From JADKAV01 sp963704075 (GTDB taxonomy: Bacteria > Actinomycetota > Actinomycetes > S36-B12 > UBA10799), in the NCBI GenBank assembly GCA_963704075.1, contig CAVPGV010000018.1:1-64000 (forward strand): DNA of 64,000 nt, given 5' to 3'. Below the pieces are notes generated by a model. The model was not told the DNA's origin. It saw only the letters and a program-made list of their open reading frames with translations, and ran no database searches. The translations under genes were made by a program, and so were the position numbers. The stretch's first letter is position 1, and every line of letters begins with the position of its first letter. Positions 18,375 through 27,572 of this stretch are shown here, piece after piece.

Positions 18375-19262
18375 CTAGCCCTCGTGGTGCCGCGGCAGCA
18401 CCAGGGTCGGCACCCGGGACGCGCGCAGGATCTTGAACGTGGTGTCCCCCAGGAAGACCCGGCGCAACAAACCACCGCCAGCCGACGCGACCACCAGCAG
18501 GTCCGTCGGTTCCCATTCCTCCCGTTCCATGGCCTCGAGCGGAGAATCGCCCACCAGCACGTCGGTGGAGATCTCCACGCCGGAAGTGTCGAGCCGGTCG
18601 AGCGCCTCCTGCTGGTAGCCGCGCAGCATCTCCAGTGACCCCGTCAGCACGTCGCCTTCGGCGTCCGCGCCCAATTGGGATCCGAACATCCGGTGCCGCA
18701 CGAGGATCGTCATGACTTTCAAGGGCATCTGACCCGCGCGGGCGATTTCCAGCCCCCGGGCCAAGGCCATCTGGCCCTCATCGCCCTGCGCGAATCCGAC
18801 CATGACCCGCCGGACCCGGTCCACGGGGTGACGAACGTACCCCGACGGCACCAGCAGCAGCGGAGTTGTGCAGTGGTGGAGCAACTGGTTCGTGGTGCTG
18901 CCCATTGCGAACCGCCCCAAAGAGCCCCCCGGACCACTGCCGACCACGACGGCATCGGCGTGCAAGGCTGCGGCGATCTCGGACAAGCCCTGCCCCAATG
19001 AGCGGTGATGGTGCACCACGGTCTGCGCGGTGACCCCGTACTCCGCTGAGAGCTGCTCGGCCATCCGCTCCACGAGTTCGGCGCTCTCGTCGCCGCGGCG
19101 CTTCTGCCAGCGCGGGTCGAGGTGGTCGTTGATGTACTCGTCGGCCGTGGAACTGACCGTCACGATCGAGACATGGGAGTCGAACGTGCGCGCGACCGTG
19201 GCCCCGAAGGCCACCGCGTCCACGGACGTGGCGTCGTCGGCCACCCCGATTACCAACTTCAT
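18375..19262 (-). CDS. Tandem universal stress protein
   Basis: This 295-residue protein contains two UspA domains. The first carries the ATP-binding signature GSGPGGSLGRFAMGS (G-2X-G-9X-G-S), so it probably binds ATP; the second ends with LLVVASAGGGLLRRVFLG. The second start considered is far upstream, but ATG 19262 places MKLVIGVADD, the usual first strand, at the N-terminus. It is divergent from the amino-acid permease and is a paralogue of the protein encoded just after that permease, suggesting the three genes form one stress or energy-limitation module. Confidence 0.85.
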   Translation of the reverse strand: MKLVIGVADDATSVDAVAFGATVARTFDSHVSIVTVSSTADEYINDHLDPRWQKRRGDESAELVERMAEQLSAEYGVTAQTVVHHHRSLGQGLSEIAAALHADAVVVGSGPGGSLGRFAMGSTTNQLLHHCTTPLLLVPSGYVRHPVDRVRRVMVGFAQGDEGQMALARGLEIARAGQMPLKVMTILVRHRMFGSQLGADAEGDVLTGSLEMLRGYQQEALDRLDTSGVEISTDVLVGDSPLEAMEREEWEPTDLLVVASAGGGLLRRVFLGDTTFKILRASRVPTLVLPRHHEG

Positions 19263-19353
19263 ATCCGTCTCCCGCCACGATGCAATGCGCCCTTCCAGGC
19301 CAGTACGGTAGCGCCGATGACCGGTCGAATGCCGGTCCAGGACGGGAGCGGCG

Positions 19354-20820
19354 ATGTCCAGCAATCAACCGATGCTCAAGCAGTTGATGCGCGTCAAGAA
19401 TCCCGACCACATCGTGGAGGAGGGCGACCACGGTGGACTGAAGCGCAGCATGGGGCTGTTCGCGCTGTTGATGTTCAGCGTCGGCAGCATCATCGGTACC
19501 GGCATCTTCGTCATCCTGGGAGAGGCGATTCCCAAGGCTGGTCCGGCGGTCATCATCTCGTTCATCCTCGCGGCCGTGGTGTGTGCGTTCTCAGCACTGT
19601 CGTACGCCGAACTCGCCGGGACGATCCCGGTGTCGGGGTCTTCCTACTCCTACGCCTACGCCACCCTCGGCGAGGTCATCGCGTGGGTCTGCGGCTGGTG
19701 CCTGATGCTGGAGTACGGCGTCTCGGTGTCCGCGGTCGCGGTGGGCTGGGGGCAGTACCTCAACGAGTTCCTCAGCGCGTTCGGCATCCAACTGCCCGCC
19801 GCCATCGCGAACCCGCCAGGCGAGGACGGCGGGGTGTTCAACCTGCCGGCAGTCTTCGTCGTCGTCGCCTGCATGTTCCTGCTACTGCGCGGGGTCAGCG
19901 AGTCGGCCAAGACCAACAACATCATGGTCCTCATCAAGCTCGGCATCCTGATCTTCTTCTGCGTGGTGGCGTTCACCGCATTCGACGGCGGAAACTTCGA
20001 GCCGTTCCTGCCGCTGGGGATCGCGGGTGTCGGCGCCGCCGCCGGGCAGGTGTTCTTCTCCTACATCGGTTTCGATGCCGCCTCGACCGCCGGGGAGGAG
20101 GCCAAGAACCCCAAGCGCGACCTCCCACTGGCGATCATCGGATCACTTATCGTGGTCACGATCTTCTACCTGCTGGTCACCATCGCAGTGATCGGTGCCA
20201 ACGGTGGCCAGCCCTCGGACTACGAGGGCCAGAGCGGCGAGGCCGTCCTGGCCAAGGTCGCCAACGACGTGACCGGCAGCACCTGGGCGGGCACGATCAT
20301 CGCCCTGGGTGCGGTGGTCTCGATCTTCTCCGTGGTGCTGGTGACGATGTACGGGCAGACCCGAATCCTGTTCGCGATGGGCCGCGACGGCCTGCTACCC
20401 AAGACGTTCACCAAGGTCAACCCGCGCACCCAGACGCCGATCAACAACACGATCATCGTGACGATCATCATCTCGATCCTGGCGGCGATGGTCCCGCTGG
20501 GTCAGTTGGCGGAGGCCACGTCCATCGGGACGTTGTTCGCGTTCATGATCGTGAACGCCGGTGTCATCAGTCTGCGCCGCAGCCGGCCCAACATGGAGCG
20601 CTCCTTCAAGACACCCTTCTTCCCGGTCACGCCGATCCTGGGGGTGATCGGGTGTCTGTACCTGATCCTGTCCCTGGACCGGGTGACGTGGATCGTGTTC
20701 GCGGCCTGGCTCACTCTCGGGATGATCATCTACTTCACGTACGGCTTCCGCCGGTCACGGCTGGCCACCGGCAAGGCACAGAGTTGGGAACAGGATCCCG
20801 AACCGCCGGTGGTGCAGTGA
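19354..20820 (+). CDS. APC-superfamily amino-acid permease
   Basis: This 488-residue membrane protein has about twelve hydrophobic helices. The first helix contains SVGSIIGTGIF, the substrate-binding unwound region of APC transporters, and a later one has FFSYIGFDAASTAGEEAKNPKRDLP, the consensus loop of the cationic amino-acid transporter (CAT/YfnA-like) group. It imports or exchanges an amino acid, perhaps a cationic or branched one. A GGGAG ribosome-binding site precedes ATG 19354, with a TACGGT -10 box at 19304-19309. Only 3 bp separate it from the downstream UspA gene, so the two are co-transcribed. Confidence 0.9.
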   Translation: MSSNQPMLKQLMRVKNPDHIVEEGDHGGLKRSMGLFALLMFSVGSIIGTGIFVILGEAIPKAGPAVIISFILAAVVCAFSALSYAELAGTIPVSGSSYSYAYATLGEVIAWVCGWCLMLEYGVSVSAVAVGWGQYLNEFLSAFGIQLPAAIANPPGEDGGVFNLPAVFVVVACMFLLLRGVSESAKTNNIMVLIKLGILIFFCVVAFTAFDGGNFEPFLPLGIAGVGAAAGQVFFSYIGFDAASTAGEEAKNPKRDLPLAIIGSLIVVTIFYLLVTIAVIGANGGQPSDYEGQSGEAVLAKVANDVTGSTWAGTIIALGAVVSIFSVVLVTMYGQTRILFAMGRDGLLPKTFTKVNPRTQTPINNTIIVTIIISILAAMVPLGQLAEATSIGTLFAFMIVNAGVISLRRSRPNMERSFKTPFFPVTPILGVIGCLYLILSLDRVTWIVFAAWLTLGMIIYFTYGFRRSRLATGKAQSWEQDPEPPVVQ

Positions 20821-20823
20821 CCG

Positions 20824-21693
20824 ATGAGGATCCTGGTGGGGGTGACCCCTGACGCGTCCGCCGCCGACGCGATGTCCCTGGCATCGGTGCTGCAGGCCGG
20901 CTTCGCGGCCGAGGTCGTGCTGGGCAACATATTCCCGGCGCCCGCCGATCCCGCGGGGAAGACCAAGGTCGACGCGGAGTGGGTCGCCTACCTGCGCAGC
21001 GAAGCGGTCGAGATCCTCGCCGATGTGGGGCGCGACGCCGACCGCTGGGGGCTCACCGAGTTCACCAGCGCCGTGCACGGCCACCGGTCCAGCGGTGTCG
21101 GCTTGATCGAGTTGGCCGAGGCGGTGGACGCCGACCTGATCGTCATCGGCAGCGCCCCCGGATCGGCCAACGGGCGGTTCCTGATCGGCTCGACGGCCGA
21201 CCAACTCCTGCACGGCAGCCACGTCCCGGTGGCTCTGGCGACCACTGGATATCGCCGGGTGCGTCCCGATGCTCTGGGGCGACTGGTCGTCGCGTTCCAG
21301 GACACCCCGGAGAGCCGTACCGCACTTCGGTGGGCAGCGGACCACCTCGACGGCCGCCGGCTGACAGCTCTGACGATTCTGCTGCGCCACAGGGTCATGG
21401 GAAGCCCGCTGGCATTCGACACCGAAGGCCTTGTCTCCCGCCAACTCGCCGAGGACGCCCAAGCCGCCCTCGAAGACGCCCTGCGCGACCTCGGCACCGG
21501 GGCGGATGCGCAGACGACGGTGGGTGACGACGCGTCGTCGGCCGTCCAGAGATTCGACTGGGACGGTGACGAGTTGTTCGTCCTGGCCTCTTCCCGCGGC
21601 GGAGTGCTGCGGCGGGTGTTCCTCGGGGACATGACCTACAAACTGGTCCGGGCGACACCGGTGCCCGCCCTGGTGCTACCGCGGCGGACCTGA
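20824..21693 (+). CDS. Tandem universal stress protein
   Basis: This 289-residue protein has two UspA domains and is closely similar in layout to the one encoded at 18375-19262, including GSAPGSANGRFLIGS as the ATP-binding signature and LASSRGGVLRRVFLG near the end. Coupling to the permease gene by a 3-bp gap suggests that it modulates the transporter in an ATP- or AMP-dependent way, as proposed for UspA-transporter pairs; that is inference. Confidence 0.85.
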   Translation: MRILVGVTPDASAADAMSLASVLQAGFAAEVVLGNIFPAPADPAGKTKVDAEWVAYLRSEAVEILADVGRDADRWGLTEFTSAVHGHRSSGVGLIELAEAVDADLIVIGSAPGSANGRFLIGSTADQLLHGSHVPVALATTGYRRVRPDALGRLVVAFQDTPESRTALRWAADHLDGRRLTALTILLRHRVMGSPLAFDTEGLVSRQLAEDAQAALEDALRDLGTGADAQTTVGDDASSAVQRFDWDGDELFVLASSRGGVLRRVFLGDMTYKLVRATPVPALVLPRRT

Positions 21694-21849
21694 GGTGCTC
21701 AATTCGTGCCGCCCGGCCGCCGAAACACAGGAGTGTTCGGCGCGCGCCGGCACTACCTGAGCAGGTGGCCGGGCTCACCGTCCGAGGGCGCAACCACCCT
21801 TCCGTTGCCACCTCGGCGGTGATCTGGCGCGCGGGCTGCCCACCCGCCG

Positions 21850-21863
21850 TAGGCTGGCGGCCG
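21850..21863 (+). promoter_or_regulatory. -10 box for leaderless epimerase gene
   Basis: TAGGCT (21850-21855) precedes GTG 21863 by 7 nt, with no ribosome-binding site. Confidence 0.55.
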
Positions 21864-22813
21864 TGAAGGTAGTCGTAACGGGATCGAACGGGTTCATCGG
21901 CTCCGCGCTGGTCGACGCACTCGCCGCGCGTGGCGATCAGGTCGTCGGTCTGGACGTCTCAGGGGCCGATCTCAACGCCGATATCGCCGAAACGGGCGGC
22001 TGGCAGGGGGAATTCGCCGGCCTCGACGCCGTGATCCACACCGCGGCGATGGTCGGGATGCCGTCGTCGACCGAGCACTTCTGGCGGGTCAACACGCTGG
22101 GCACCTGGAACGTGATCAATGCGGCGGCGGATGCCGGCGCCAAGCGGTTCGTGCTGCTGTCCAGCGTGACCGTGTTCGGCAATGATTTTCCCGACCGCGT
22201 GACGGAGGACTACCCAACCCGACCCACCGGGGTGCCGTACGCGGACACCAAGATCGCCGCCGAACACCTGAGCCTCGACGCGCATCTGCGATCCCGCATC
22301 GATGTGCGCATCGTGCGGCCGGGCGATGTGTATGGGCCCGGCAGTCGGCCCTGGACGCTGCTCCCGGTGCAGATGATCAAGGGTCGCCGGGTAGCCGTAC
22401 CGACCACCGGGCTGCACAGTCCCGTGTACGTGTCCGACGTCGTGCGCGGGATCATCAGCGCCCTGGACAGCGACACCGCCGCAGGCCAGATCGTCACCTT
22501 GTCCGGCGGTGTGGGCATACCGACCCGGGACTACTTCGACCACTACGCCCGCATGCTGGGGCGCAGGTCCGTTCCGAGGGCGCCTCGCTCGGTGATGCTC
22601 GCCGCGGCCGCAGCCCAGGCCGGCGTCGCGAACCGGCTCGGCCGCACCATTGAACTCAGTCCCGCGGCGGTGCGATACCTGGCCGACCGCCGCGGCACGT
22701 ACAGCATCGACAAGGCCGCCGACCTGCTGGAATGGCGCCCGGAGGTGTCCCTCGACGCGGGCTTGGAGTTGACCCGCGCCTGGTTGACGTCAAGCGGATT
22801 GATCCCCGGCTGA
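21863..22813 (+). CDS. NAD-dependent epimerase/dehydratase (extended SDR)
   Basis: This 316-residue protein opens with VVVTGSNGFIGS, the GxxGxxG motif of extended SDR nucleotide-sugar epimerases. The catalytic pair is in PYADTKIAAEH (YxxxK), with the preceding LLSSVTVFG strand. The substrate pocket segment GPGSRPWTLLPVQ is also typical. It resembles 3-beta-hydroxysteroid/NAD-sugar epimerase-like proteins; the substrate is unresolved. Start at GTG 21863 is supported by a -10 box at leaderless spacing. The PAP2 and lipid kinase genes follow on the same strand. Confidence 0.85.
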   Translation: MKVVVTGSNGFIGSALVDALAARGDQVVGLDVSGADLNADIAETGGWQGEFAGLDAVIHTAAMVGMPSSTEHFWRVNTLGTWNVINAAADAGAKRFVLLSSVTVFGNDFPDRVTEDYPTRPTGVPYADTKIAAEHLSLDAHLRSRIDVRIVRPGDVYGPGSRPWTLLPVQMIKGRRVAVPTTGLHSPVYVSDVVRGIISALDSDTAAGQIVTLSGGVGIPTRDYFDHYARMLGRRSVPRAPRSVMLAAAAAQAGVANRLGRTIELSPAAVRYLADRRGTYSIDKAADLLEWRPEVSLDAGLELTRAWLTSSGLIPG

Positions 22814-22898
22814 GGGCAACGGCCTTGTTCGTCAGCCTCGAAGCGACAGGAGGCACCGAGGCCACCCGGCGGGGGATGTCCTGTGTAACGATCAGTGC

Positions 22899-23429
22899 AT
22901 GCCGGGACTGCGGGAGACGGATCGTGAACTGTACGAAGCCATTGGGCAGGCAGGTTCGCCCGCGGTCGACCTAGCCCTGCGCCGGCTGAGCAAAGCGGCC
23001 AACTACTCCCGTCTGTGGATGGCCAGTGCCGCCCTGCTCTCGGGCTTCGGCGGGCCTACCGGAAGGCGGGCCGCAGTGACGGGCATGGTTGCCGTGGGCT
23101 TGACCTCCGGGGTCGTGAACCAGGGCGTCAAGCGGGTCTTCCACCGGGATCGCCCGCTGCGCGCCGAAGAGGACGTCAATCGGCACGTCAGAATGCCGAC
23201 CTCGACCTCGTTCCCATCGGGGCACTCGGCTTCAGCATTCGCTTTCGCGCAGAGCGTCTCCGACACGATGCCGTGGACCGGGATCGGCCTGCGGATCCTG
23301 GCCACTGCCGTCGCGTATTCGCGCATCCACACCGGTGTTCACTACCCGGCCGATGTGGCCGCGGGCGCGTTGATCGGGATGGGCATCGGACAGTCGACCG
23401 CCGACCTGGTCTCAAAGCGCTGGCCGTGA
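22899..23429 (+). CDS. PAP2-family phosphatase
   Basis: This 176-residue membrane enzyme has the three PAP2 phosphatase motifs in order: KRVFHRDRP, PSGHSAS and SRIHTGVHYPADV, with His in the second and third motifs acting in catalysis. It would dephosphorylate a lipid phosphate such as phosphatidate or an undecaprenyl-type diphosphate on the outer face of the membrane. Its stop codon overlaps the GTG of the lipid kinase gene, so the two opposing activities (kinase and phosphatase) are translationally coupled. Confidence 0.9.
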   Translation: MPGLRETDRELYEAIGQAGSPAVDLALRRLSKAANYSRLWMASAALLSGFGGPTGRRAAVTGMVAVGLTSGVVNQGVKRVFHRDRPLRAEEDVNRHVRMPTSTSFPSGHSASAFAFAQSVSDTMPWTGIGLRILATAVAYSRIHTGVHYPADVAAGALIGMGIGQSTADLVSKRWP

Positions 23430-24784
23430 GCCACGCCTCGTTCGCGCTTCGCCGCAGAGCAGCGGCCATCGGCGCCCTGCTGGCCCTCAGCGTCGGCCTG
23501 CTGGCCGTGGCGCGAGGATTCGCCGAAAGCCCCTTCGCGATCCTGCTCGCCCTTGTAGCGCTGGCGGCCGCGATCGGATTCGGCTGGTTCGCCCTGACTG
23601 TGCGCGGAGAGCAGCGCAATCGGGCCGCATGGGTTGCCGCGGGCCTGCTGGCGGTAGCTCTCATCGCGGCCGTCGGGGGGCACAGTGAGGGCTGGTCGAT
23701 GGTGCTGGGGGGGTTCGCAATCGCCGCTTCGCTGCCCTTGGGCCAGTACGCGCTCGGTGTGGATCGGCGTTCCCGGGCCCAGATCGCGCCACCGGGTGTG
23801 CCAGTGGATGCAGCGCGCAAACCGGTCCTGCTGATCAATCCCCTGTCCGGGGGCGGAAAGGCCAAACACCTCGATCTCATGGAGATCGCCACCGCCAGGG
23901 GGATCGAATGCCACCGGTTCGGGCCGGGCGCGGACCTGGGCGACCTGACCCGAGCGGCGCTGGCCAAAGGAGCCGATGTGGTGGGAGTCGCCGGCGGAGA
24001 CGGTTCGCTGGCCGTGGTCGCCGATCTGGTCAGTCGGGCCGGGGTGCAGATGGTCTGTATCCCTGCCGGGACGCGCAACCACTTCGCCATGGACCTGGGC
24101 CTGGACCGGGGCGATCCGCTCGCGGCGCTGGACGCTTTCGGACCGGCGCGATTGCAGACGGTGGACATGGCACGGGTCAACGGGACGGCGTTTCTCAACA
24201 ACGTGTCCATGGGCATATACGGCGGAGTCGTGCAAAGCGCGAACTACCGCGACCGCAAGCTTGAGACGGCGATCGATGAACTACCCAGCCTCGTCGAGAA
24301 CCCCCCGGATCTACGTTTCACCGGACCGGATGGTCTGCCACACAGCACCGTGCATGTCGTTCACGTGTCGAACAACCCGTACTTGATGGAATTCCGGGGG
24401 GCCGGGGGACGTCCCCGGCTCGACTCGGGGACGTTGGGCGTTATCACCGTCGAACTGGGCAGCCCGGCCGGAGTCACCGACATGCTTGCTCGTGCGGCAC
24501 TGGGCCTGCTCAACACCGCATCCGACTTCAGCGCCTGGACCAGCACACGATTCGAGGTCGATTCGGACAACCCGATCGCCGCCGGCGTCGACGGCGAAGC
24601 AGAGGAACTCCACGCACCAGCAGTGTTCGAGATCCAGCCCGGGGCACTGCAGGTCCGGATTCCGCCGACGGCCGTGGGACGCTCGCCAGCCGCGTTCGTG
24701 CCACAGGTGCGACAGGCCGCGGCGGAACTGCTGCGAAGGGCGTTCCTCCCGGTCGATCACTGGCGACCGCTGCAGCACCGGTGA
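23426..24784 (+). CDS. Diacylglycerol kinase catalytic-domain protein with N-terminal membrane domain
   Basis: This 452-residue protein has four or so N-terminal hydrophobic helices (to about residue 115), then a DAGK/YegS-type catalytic domain: VLLINPLSGGGKA as the first strand and loop, AGGDGS as the nucleotide-binding motif and IPAGTRNHFAMDLG downstream. It phosphorylates a lipid, probably diacylglycerol or a related glycolipid. The GTG at 23426 overlaps the PAP2 stop codon. Fusion of a membrane anchor and the coupling to a phosphatase suggest a lipid phosphate cycle. Confidence 0.85.
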   Translation: MSHASFALRRRAAAIGALLALSVGLLAVARGFAESPFAILLALVALAAAIGFGWFALTVRGEQRNRAAWVAAGLLAVALIAAVGGHSEGWSMVLGGFAIAASLPLGQYALGVDRRSRAQIAPPGVPVDAARKPVLLINPLSGGGKAKHLDLMEIATARGIECHRFGPGADLGDLTRAALAKGADVVGVAGGDGSLAVVADLVSRAGVQMVCIPAGTRNHFAMDLGLDRGDPLAALDAFGPARLQTVDMARVNGTAFLNNVSMGIYGGVVQSANYRDRKLETAIDELPSLVENPPDLRFTGPDGLPHSTVHVVHVSNNPYLMEFRGAGGRPRLDSGTLGVITVELGSPAGVTDMLARAALGLLNTASDFSAWTSTRFEVDSDNPIAAGVDGEAEELHAPAVFEIQPGALQVRIPPTAVGRSPAAFVPQVRQAAAELLRRAFLPVDHWRPLQHR

Positions 24785-24817
24785 CTGGTGGAATACCCGC
24801 CGCGCAGGTGTGCCAAC

Positions 24818-25378
24818 ATGCTAGAGATGACCAACGCCATTGAGTTGTCCACCCGCAGCCTCATACGGGCCGGTGCCCCCGCTCTTGTGGGTGCCGTGGT
24901 GCTGGTCGCCGCGATCGTCTGGCTCTACATGCTCGTTCCAGTCCCCACCAGCGACGAATCCCCCCTGGCGGTCGGGATCAGCATCGCGTTGATCGCATTG
25001 ATCTACATCGCGGTCGGTATCTGGGCGATGCTCCGGGTCCATCGCTCAGCCCGCCCCCTGCGTACCGGCGTTCTCGCTCTGTCGGTGATGGTCACGGCGA
25101 TGGTCACGACCTTCGCTATGGCCTACGCCACGATGAGCGCGACGAACCCGGCCAATTTCAACGTTCCCTTGGACAAGGTGAGCGCGTTGTACTTCACCAT
25201 GACCATCCTGTCGACCACCGGTTTCGGTGACATCACGGCGACCTCCGACGCAGGCATGATCGCGGTCATGGTGCAGATGGTGGTGGGCCTGACGCTGCTG
25301 ACCGCCCTGGCCCGGGTCTTGGTGGCCGCTGCCCGCTCAGGCGCGAAGCGCAGACTCACGGAGAACACGCAGGCCTGA
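24818..25378 (+). CDS. Two-pore-domain-like potassium channel
   Basis: This protein of about 186 residues has four hydrophobic segments and a pore helix and filter reading TMTILSTTGFGDITA, matching the K+ selectivity filter TxGFGD. It is likely a small ungated or voltage-insensitive K+ channel, with three membrane segments before the pore loop and one after it. The ATG at 24818 is used; a GTG at 24788 and ATG at 24827 are alternatives. It converges on the chloride-channel gene across the repeat at 25447-25571. Confidence 0.85.
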   Translation: MLEMTNAIELSTRSLIRAGAPALVGAVVLVAAIVWLYMLVPVPTSDESPLAVGISIALIALIYIAVGIWAMLRVHRSARPLRTGVLALSVMVTAMVTTFAMAYATMSATNPANFNVPLDKVSALYFTMTILSTTGFGDITATSDAGMIAVMVQMVVGLTLLTALARVLVAAARSGAKRRLTENTQA

Positions 25379-25446
25379 CGGCACCGCGGCTCGCTCGGCG
25401 ATCCGACCTGCTACCGCCCTGGGGCGGGACTCACTGCATCCCGACC

Positions 25447-25571
25447 CCCGCGGACAGCCGTGAGAGTTAGGTACAACCGTTGGAGAACCGCACAGGCGGT
25501 GGAGTTGCGCGGCCGTTCTTTGTCCAACGGATGTGCCGATGTCCAACGCCCGTACCCAACTCCAACGCATG
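25447..25571. repeat. 19-bp-period repeat array, copy B (two opposed arms)
   Basis: On the minus strand there are TCCACCGCCTGTGCGGTTC (25503-25485), TCCAACGGTTGTACCTAAC (25484-25466) and TCTCACGGCTGTCCGCGGG (25465-25447). On the plus strand there are TCCAACGGATGTGCCGATG (25523-25541), TCCAACGCCCGTACCCAAC (25542-25560) and the start of another unit at 25561. The 19-nt gap between the arms (25504-25522) keeps the period. The array fills most of the gap between two convergent channel genes. Confidence 0.8.
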
Positions 25572-25610
25572 ATGCGCGGCGCGGGGCCTGGCGCGGCAGG
25601 AGCCCGCCGA

Positions 25611-26710
25611 CTAACTTGCTGCTGCGACCACCGGCGTCGCTTCCCGCCGGTCGAGCCTCGGGATGACACGGCCCAGCACTGCTGCCACCAGCCCGACCGG
25701 TGTGAGTAGCCAGCCGCCGACGAGGAAGGCGATCACCACACCCAGCACTATCGTCACGGGCCACTTGGAATGTGCCAGATGGACGACGGATGCCACGATC
25801 CCAGCGGTTACGGCGGCCTGCGGATCCGCACCCATGACGGCTGCGGTGACCGCGCCCGCGCCCGCTCCGGCAAAGATGACCGGGAAGTACGGGCCACCCC
25901 GGAAGCCGGCGGCGACGCTCAACCCGTAGACGACCATCTTGACTGCCTACCGTCGCAGCGATCAGCCCGGTCGAGTCCAGCGCGAGCAGTGGTTTGACCA
26001 TCTGCTCACCACTGGTGAGGACCAACTGCACGCTCTGGTCGGTGAGGACCTGATACGCAGCCGCGATCACGCCCACCGCGGCGCCCCCGCCGAGCAGCCA
26101 AGCCCACGAAACGGTCTTCGCCGGACCCATCATCCCGATCAAGCGGGACAACGCGATCAAGGCGCAGGTGGCGATGGTCGCGATCAGCGCGGCCGCGAGG
26201 TCGGGTGCCGCGTACGAGTAGGCGGTTGACGAAGCGGCTCCGCCGGCCCCGGGAGCGACGAACAAGGCGAGGATCGCACCCCCGGCCCCGGCCACGGCCG
26301 CAGTGCCGGCGGGAACCTTGAGACGGGGGGCGAGCACCGTGCCGATGACACCTCCGGTGAACACCAACGCAACCTCGGGACCCAGCACGAGTCCGCCGAA
26401 CAGGCTCACGAGAACCGCCCCGATCAGGCTCGGGTAGTCACGCGCGGAAACCGGTCCGAGCTTGGATTCCGGCCAGCGGGTCGTGGCCGCCGCGCCACCG
26501 GCTGCGGATGGTTGCCACCAGGGCACCGGCGACGATCGGCGTGATGACGATGAAGGCGACCGGGACCGGACCCGACCAGAGGCCCTCGGTACCCCACAGA
26601 TAGTCCACGAGCGATCTCACGGCGATGAAGAAGGGGTATCCCACCGCCAGGCCGATGACCGCGATCAGAACCAGCAGGGCCATACTCCGGGCGGATCGCT
26701 GCTGTGACAT
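25611..26710 (-). CDS. ClC-type chloride channel/transporter (two frame breaks)
   Basis: The product is a ClC-family anion channel or antiporter of about 366 residues. The N-terminal piece (start ATG 26710) has two helices and FIVITPIVAGALVA. After a break near 26455 come LGPEVALVFTGGVIG, corresponding to the selectivity segment, and several helices. After a second break near 25945 comes AAGFRGGPYFPVIFAGA, matching the GxFxP anion-binding motif, then HLAHSKWPVTIVLG. The frames do not return to the first, so at least two indels are needed. Start is supported by TAGCCT at leaderless spacing. Confidence 0.75.
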
Positions 26711-26723
26711 GGGTGCCAGGCTA
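26710..26723 (-). promoter_or_regulatory. -10 box for leaderless ClC gene
   Basis: On the minus strand TAGCCT (26723-26718) precedes ATG 26710 by 7 nt. Confidence 0.55.
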
Positions 26724-26770
26724 TCCACTGGCCCGCCGTCCCGCTCCGGGGCGGCCGAACTGCGGCAGAC

Positions 26771-27511
26771 CTATGCGGGACGCTCTGTGCCGCCGATCTC
26801 CCCGCGGCGTACCTGATCAGCGATCTCCTCCACCTTCGCCCAGATGACCGCCCGGACCTCCGGCGCGCTCATCTCGCCGAGGTGCGTGATCCGGCCCTCG
26901 ATGTGCCCGTCGACCGGCAGTTCCGGATAGGCGGCCAGGTGCCTGCGGTACTCCGATTCGGTCGCGATCAGGTGGTTGACCACACCGGGCACGTCGATGT
27001 GTGCGGCGGTGTAGGGCGTCATGAACAGTTCGTGGGTGCTGTAGATGTTGGTGACCCGGTCCGCGATGGTCGGCAGGTCGTCGTGCAACTGGGCGAGGAA
27101 CGGGGAGCCCTCAGCCATGTCGGTCAGCGCAGGAGTGATGTCGCGCGGCGCCCAGCGGAGCAGTCGGGCAACGCGCTTCGCGCTGTGCGAGCCGTTCCAG
27201 GGAGCACCGACACTGACCACGTGGAGGACCTGATTGGGGTGGTCGACGGCGTACCTCAGCGAGGCCAGGGCGCCCTGGGAGTGCCCCACGAGCACGACCG
27301 GCGAGTCGGGATCGCGGCCCTGTCGGTGCAGACCACGCTGGATGTCCTCGGAGATGTGCTCCTGCGACTTGTGCAGCGGCAGGGTGACCCCGAAGCTGGC
27401 CAGCGTGATGAGGAACGCGTTCGGATGCCGCTCCAGTACGCGCCGCATCATCAAGGTGGCTGCGACGCCGCGGATGGCGGTTCCGGCGACGATCGGTACA
27501 GCTATCGGCAT
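26771..27511 (-). CDS. Alpha/beta hydrolase (lipase/esterase)
   Basis: This 246-residue protein is an alpha/beta hydrolase with nucleophile motif VGHSQGALAS and a likely catalytic His in THLGEMS near the C-terminus. The N-terminal segment is hydrophobic but short. The start at ATG 27511 has a GGAGGACCACC leader, a strong ribosome-binding site, and in-frame sequence upstream lacks conserved character. It may be an acylglycerol or cutinase-like lipase. The small NTPase gene lies about 60 bp upstream on the same strand. Confidence 0.8.
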   Translation of the reverse strand: MPIAVPIVAGTAIRGVAATLMMRRVLERHPNAFLITLASFGVTLPLHKSQEHISEDIQRGLHRQGRDPDSPVVLVGHSQGALASLRYAVDHPNQVLHVVSVGAPWNGSHSAKRVARLLRWAPRDITPALTDMAEGSPFLAQLHDDLPTIADRVTNIYSTHELFMTPYTAAHIDVPGVVNHLIATESEYRRHLAAYPELPVDGHIEGRITHLGEMSAPEVRAVIWAKVEEIADQVRRGEIGGTERPA

Positions 27512-27572
27512 GGTGGTCCTCCCCGGGCTGGATGCGCCCGTGAAACCTACCGTATCGAAAGCGGCGCCGGAT

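Noticed and set aside
19122..20852. 576-codon frame in another register over the amino-acid permease
   Set aside because: The permease frame has membrane helices and APC motifs; the alternative is Arg/Gly/His-rich.
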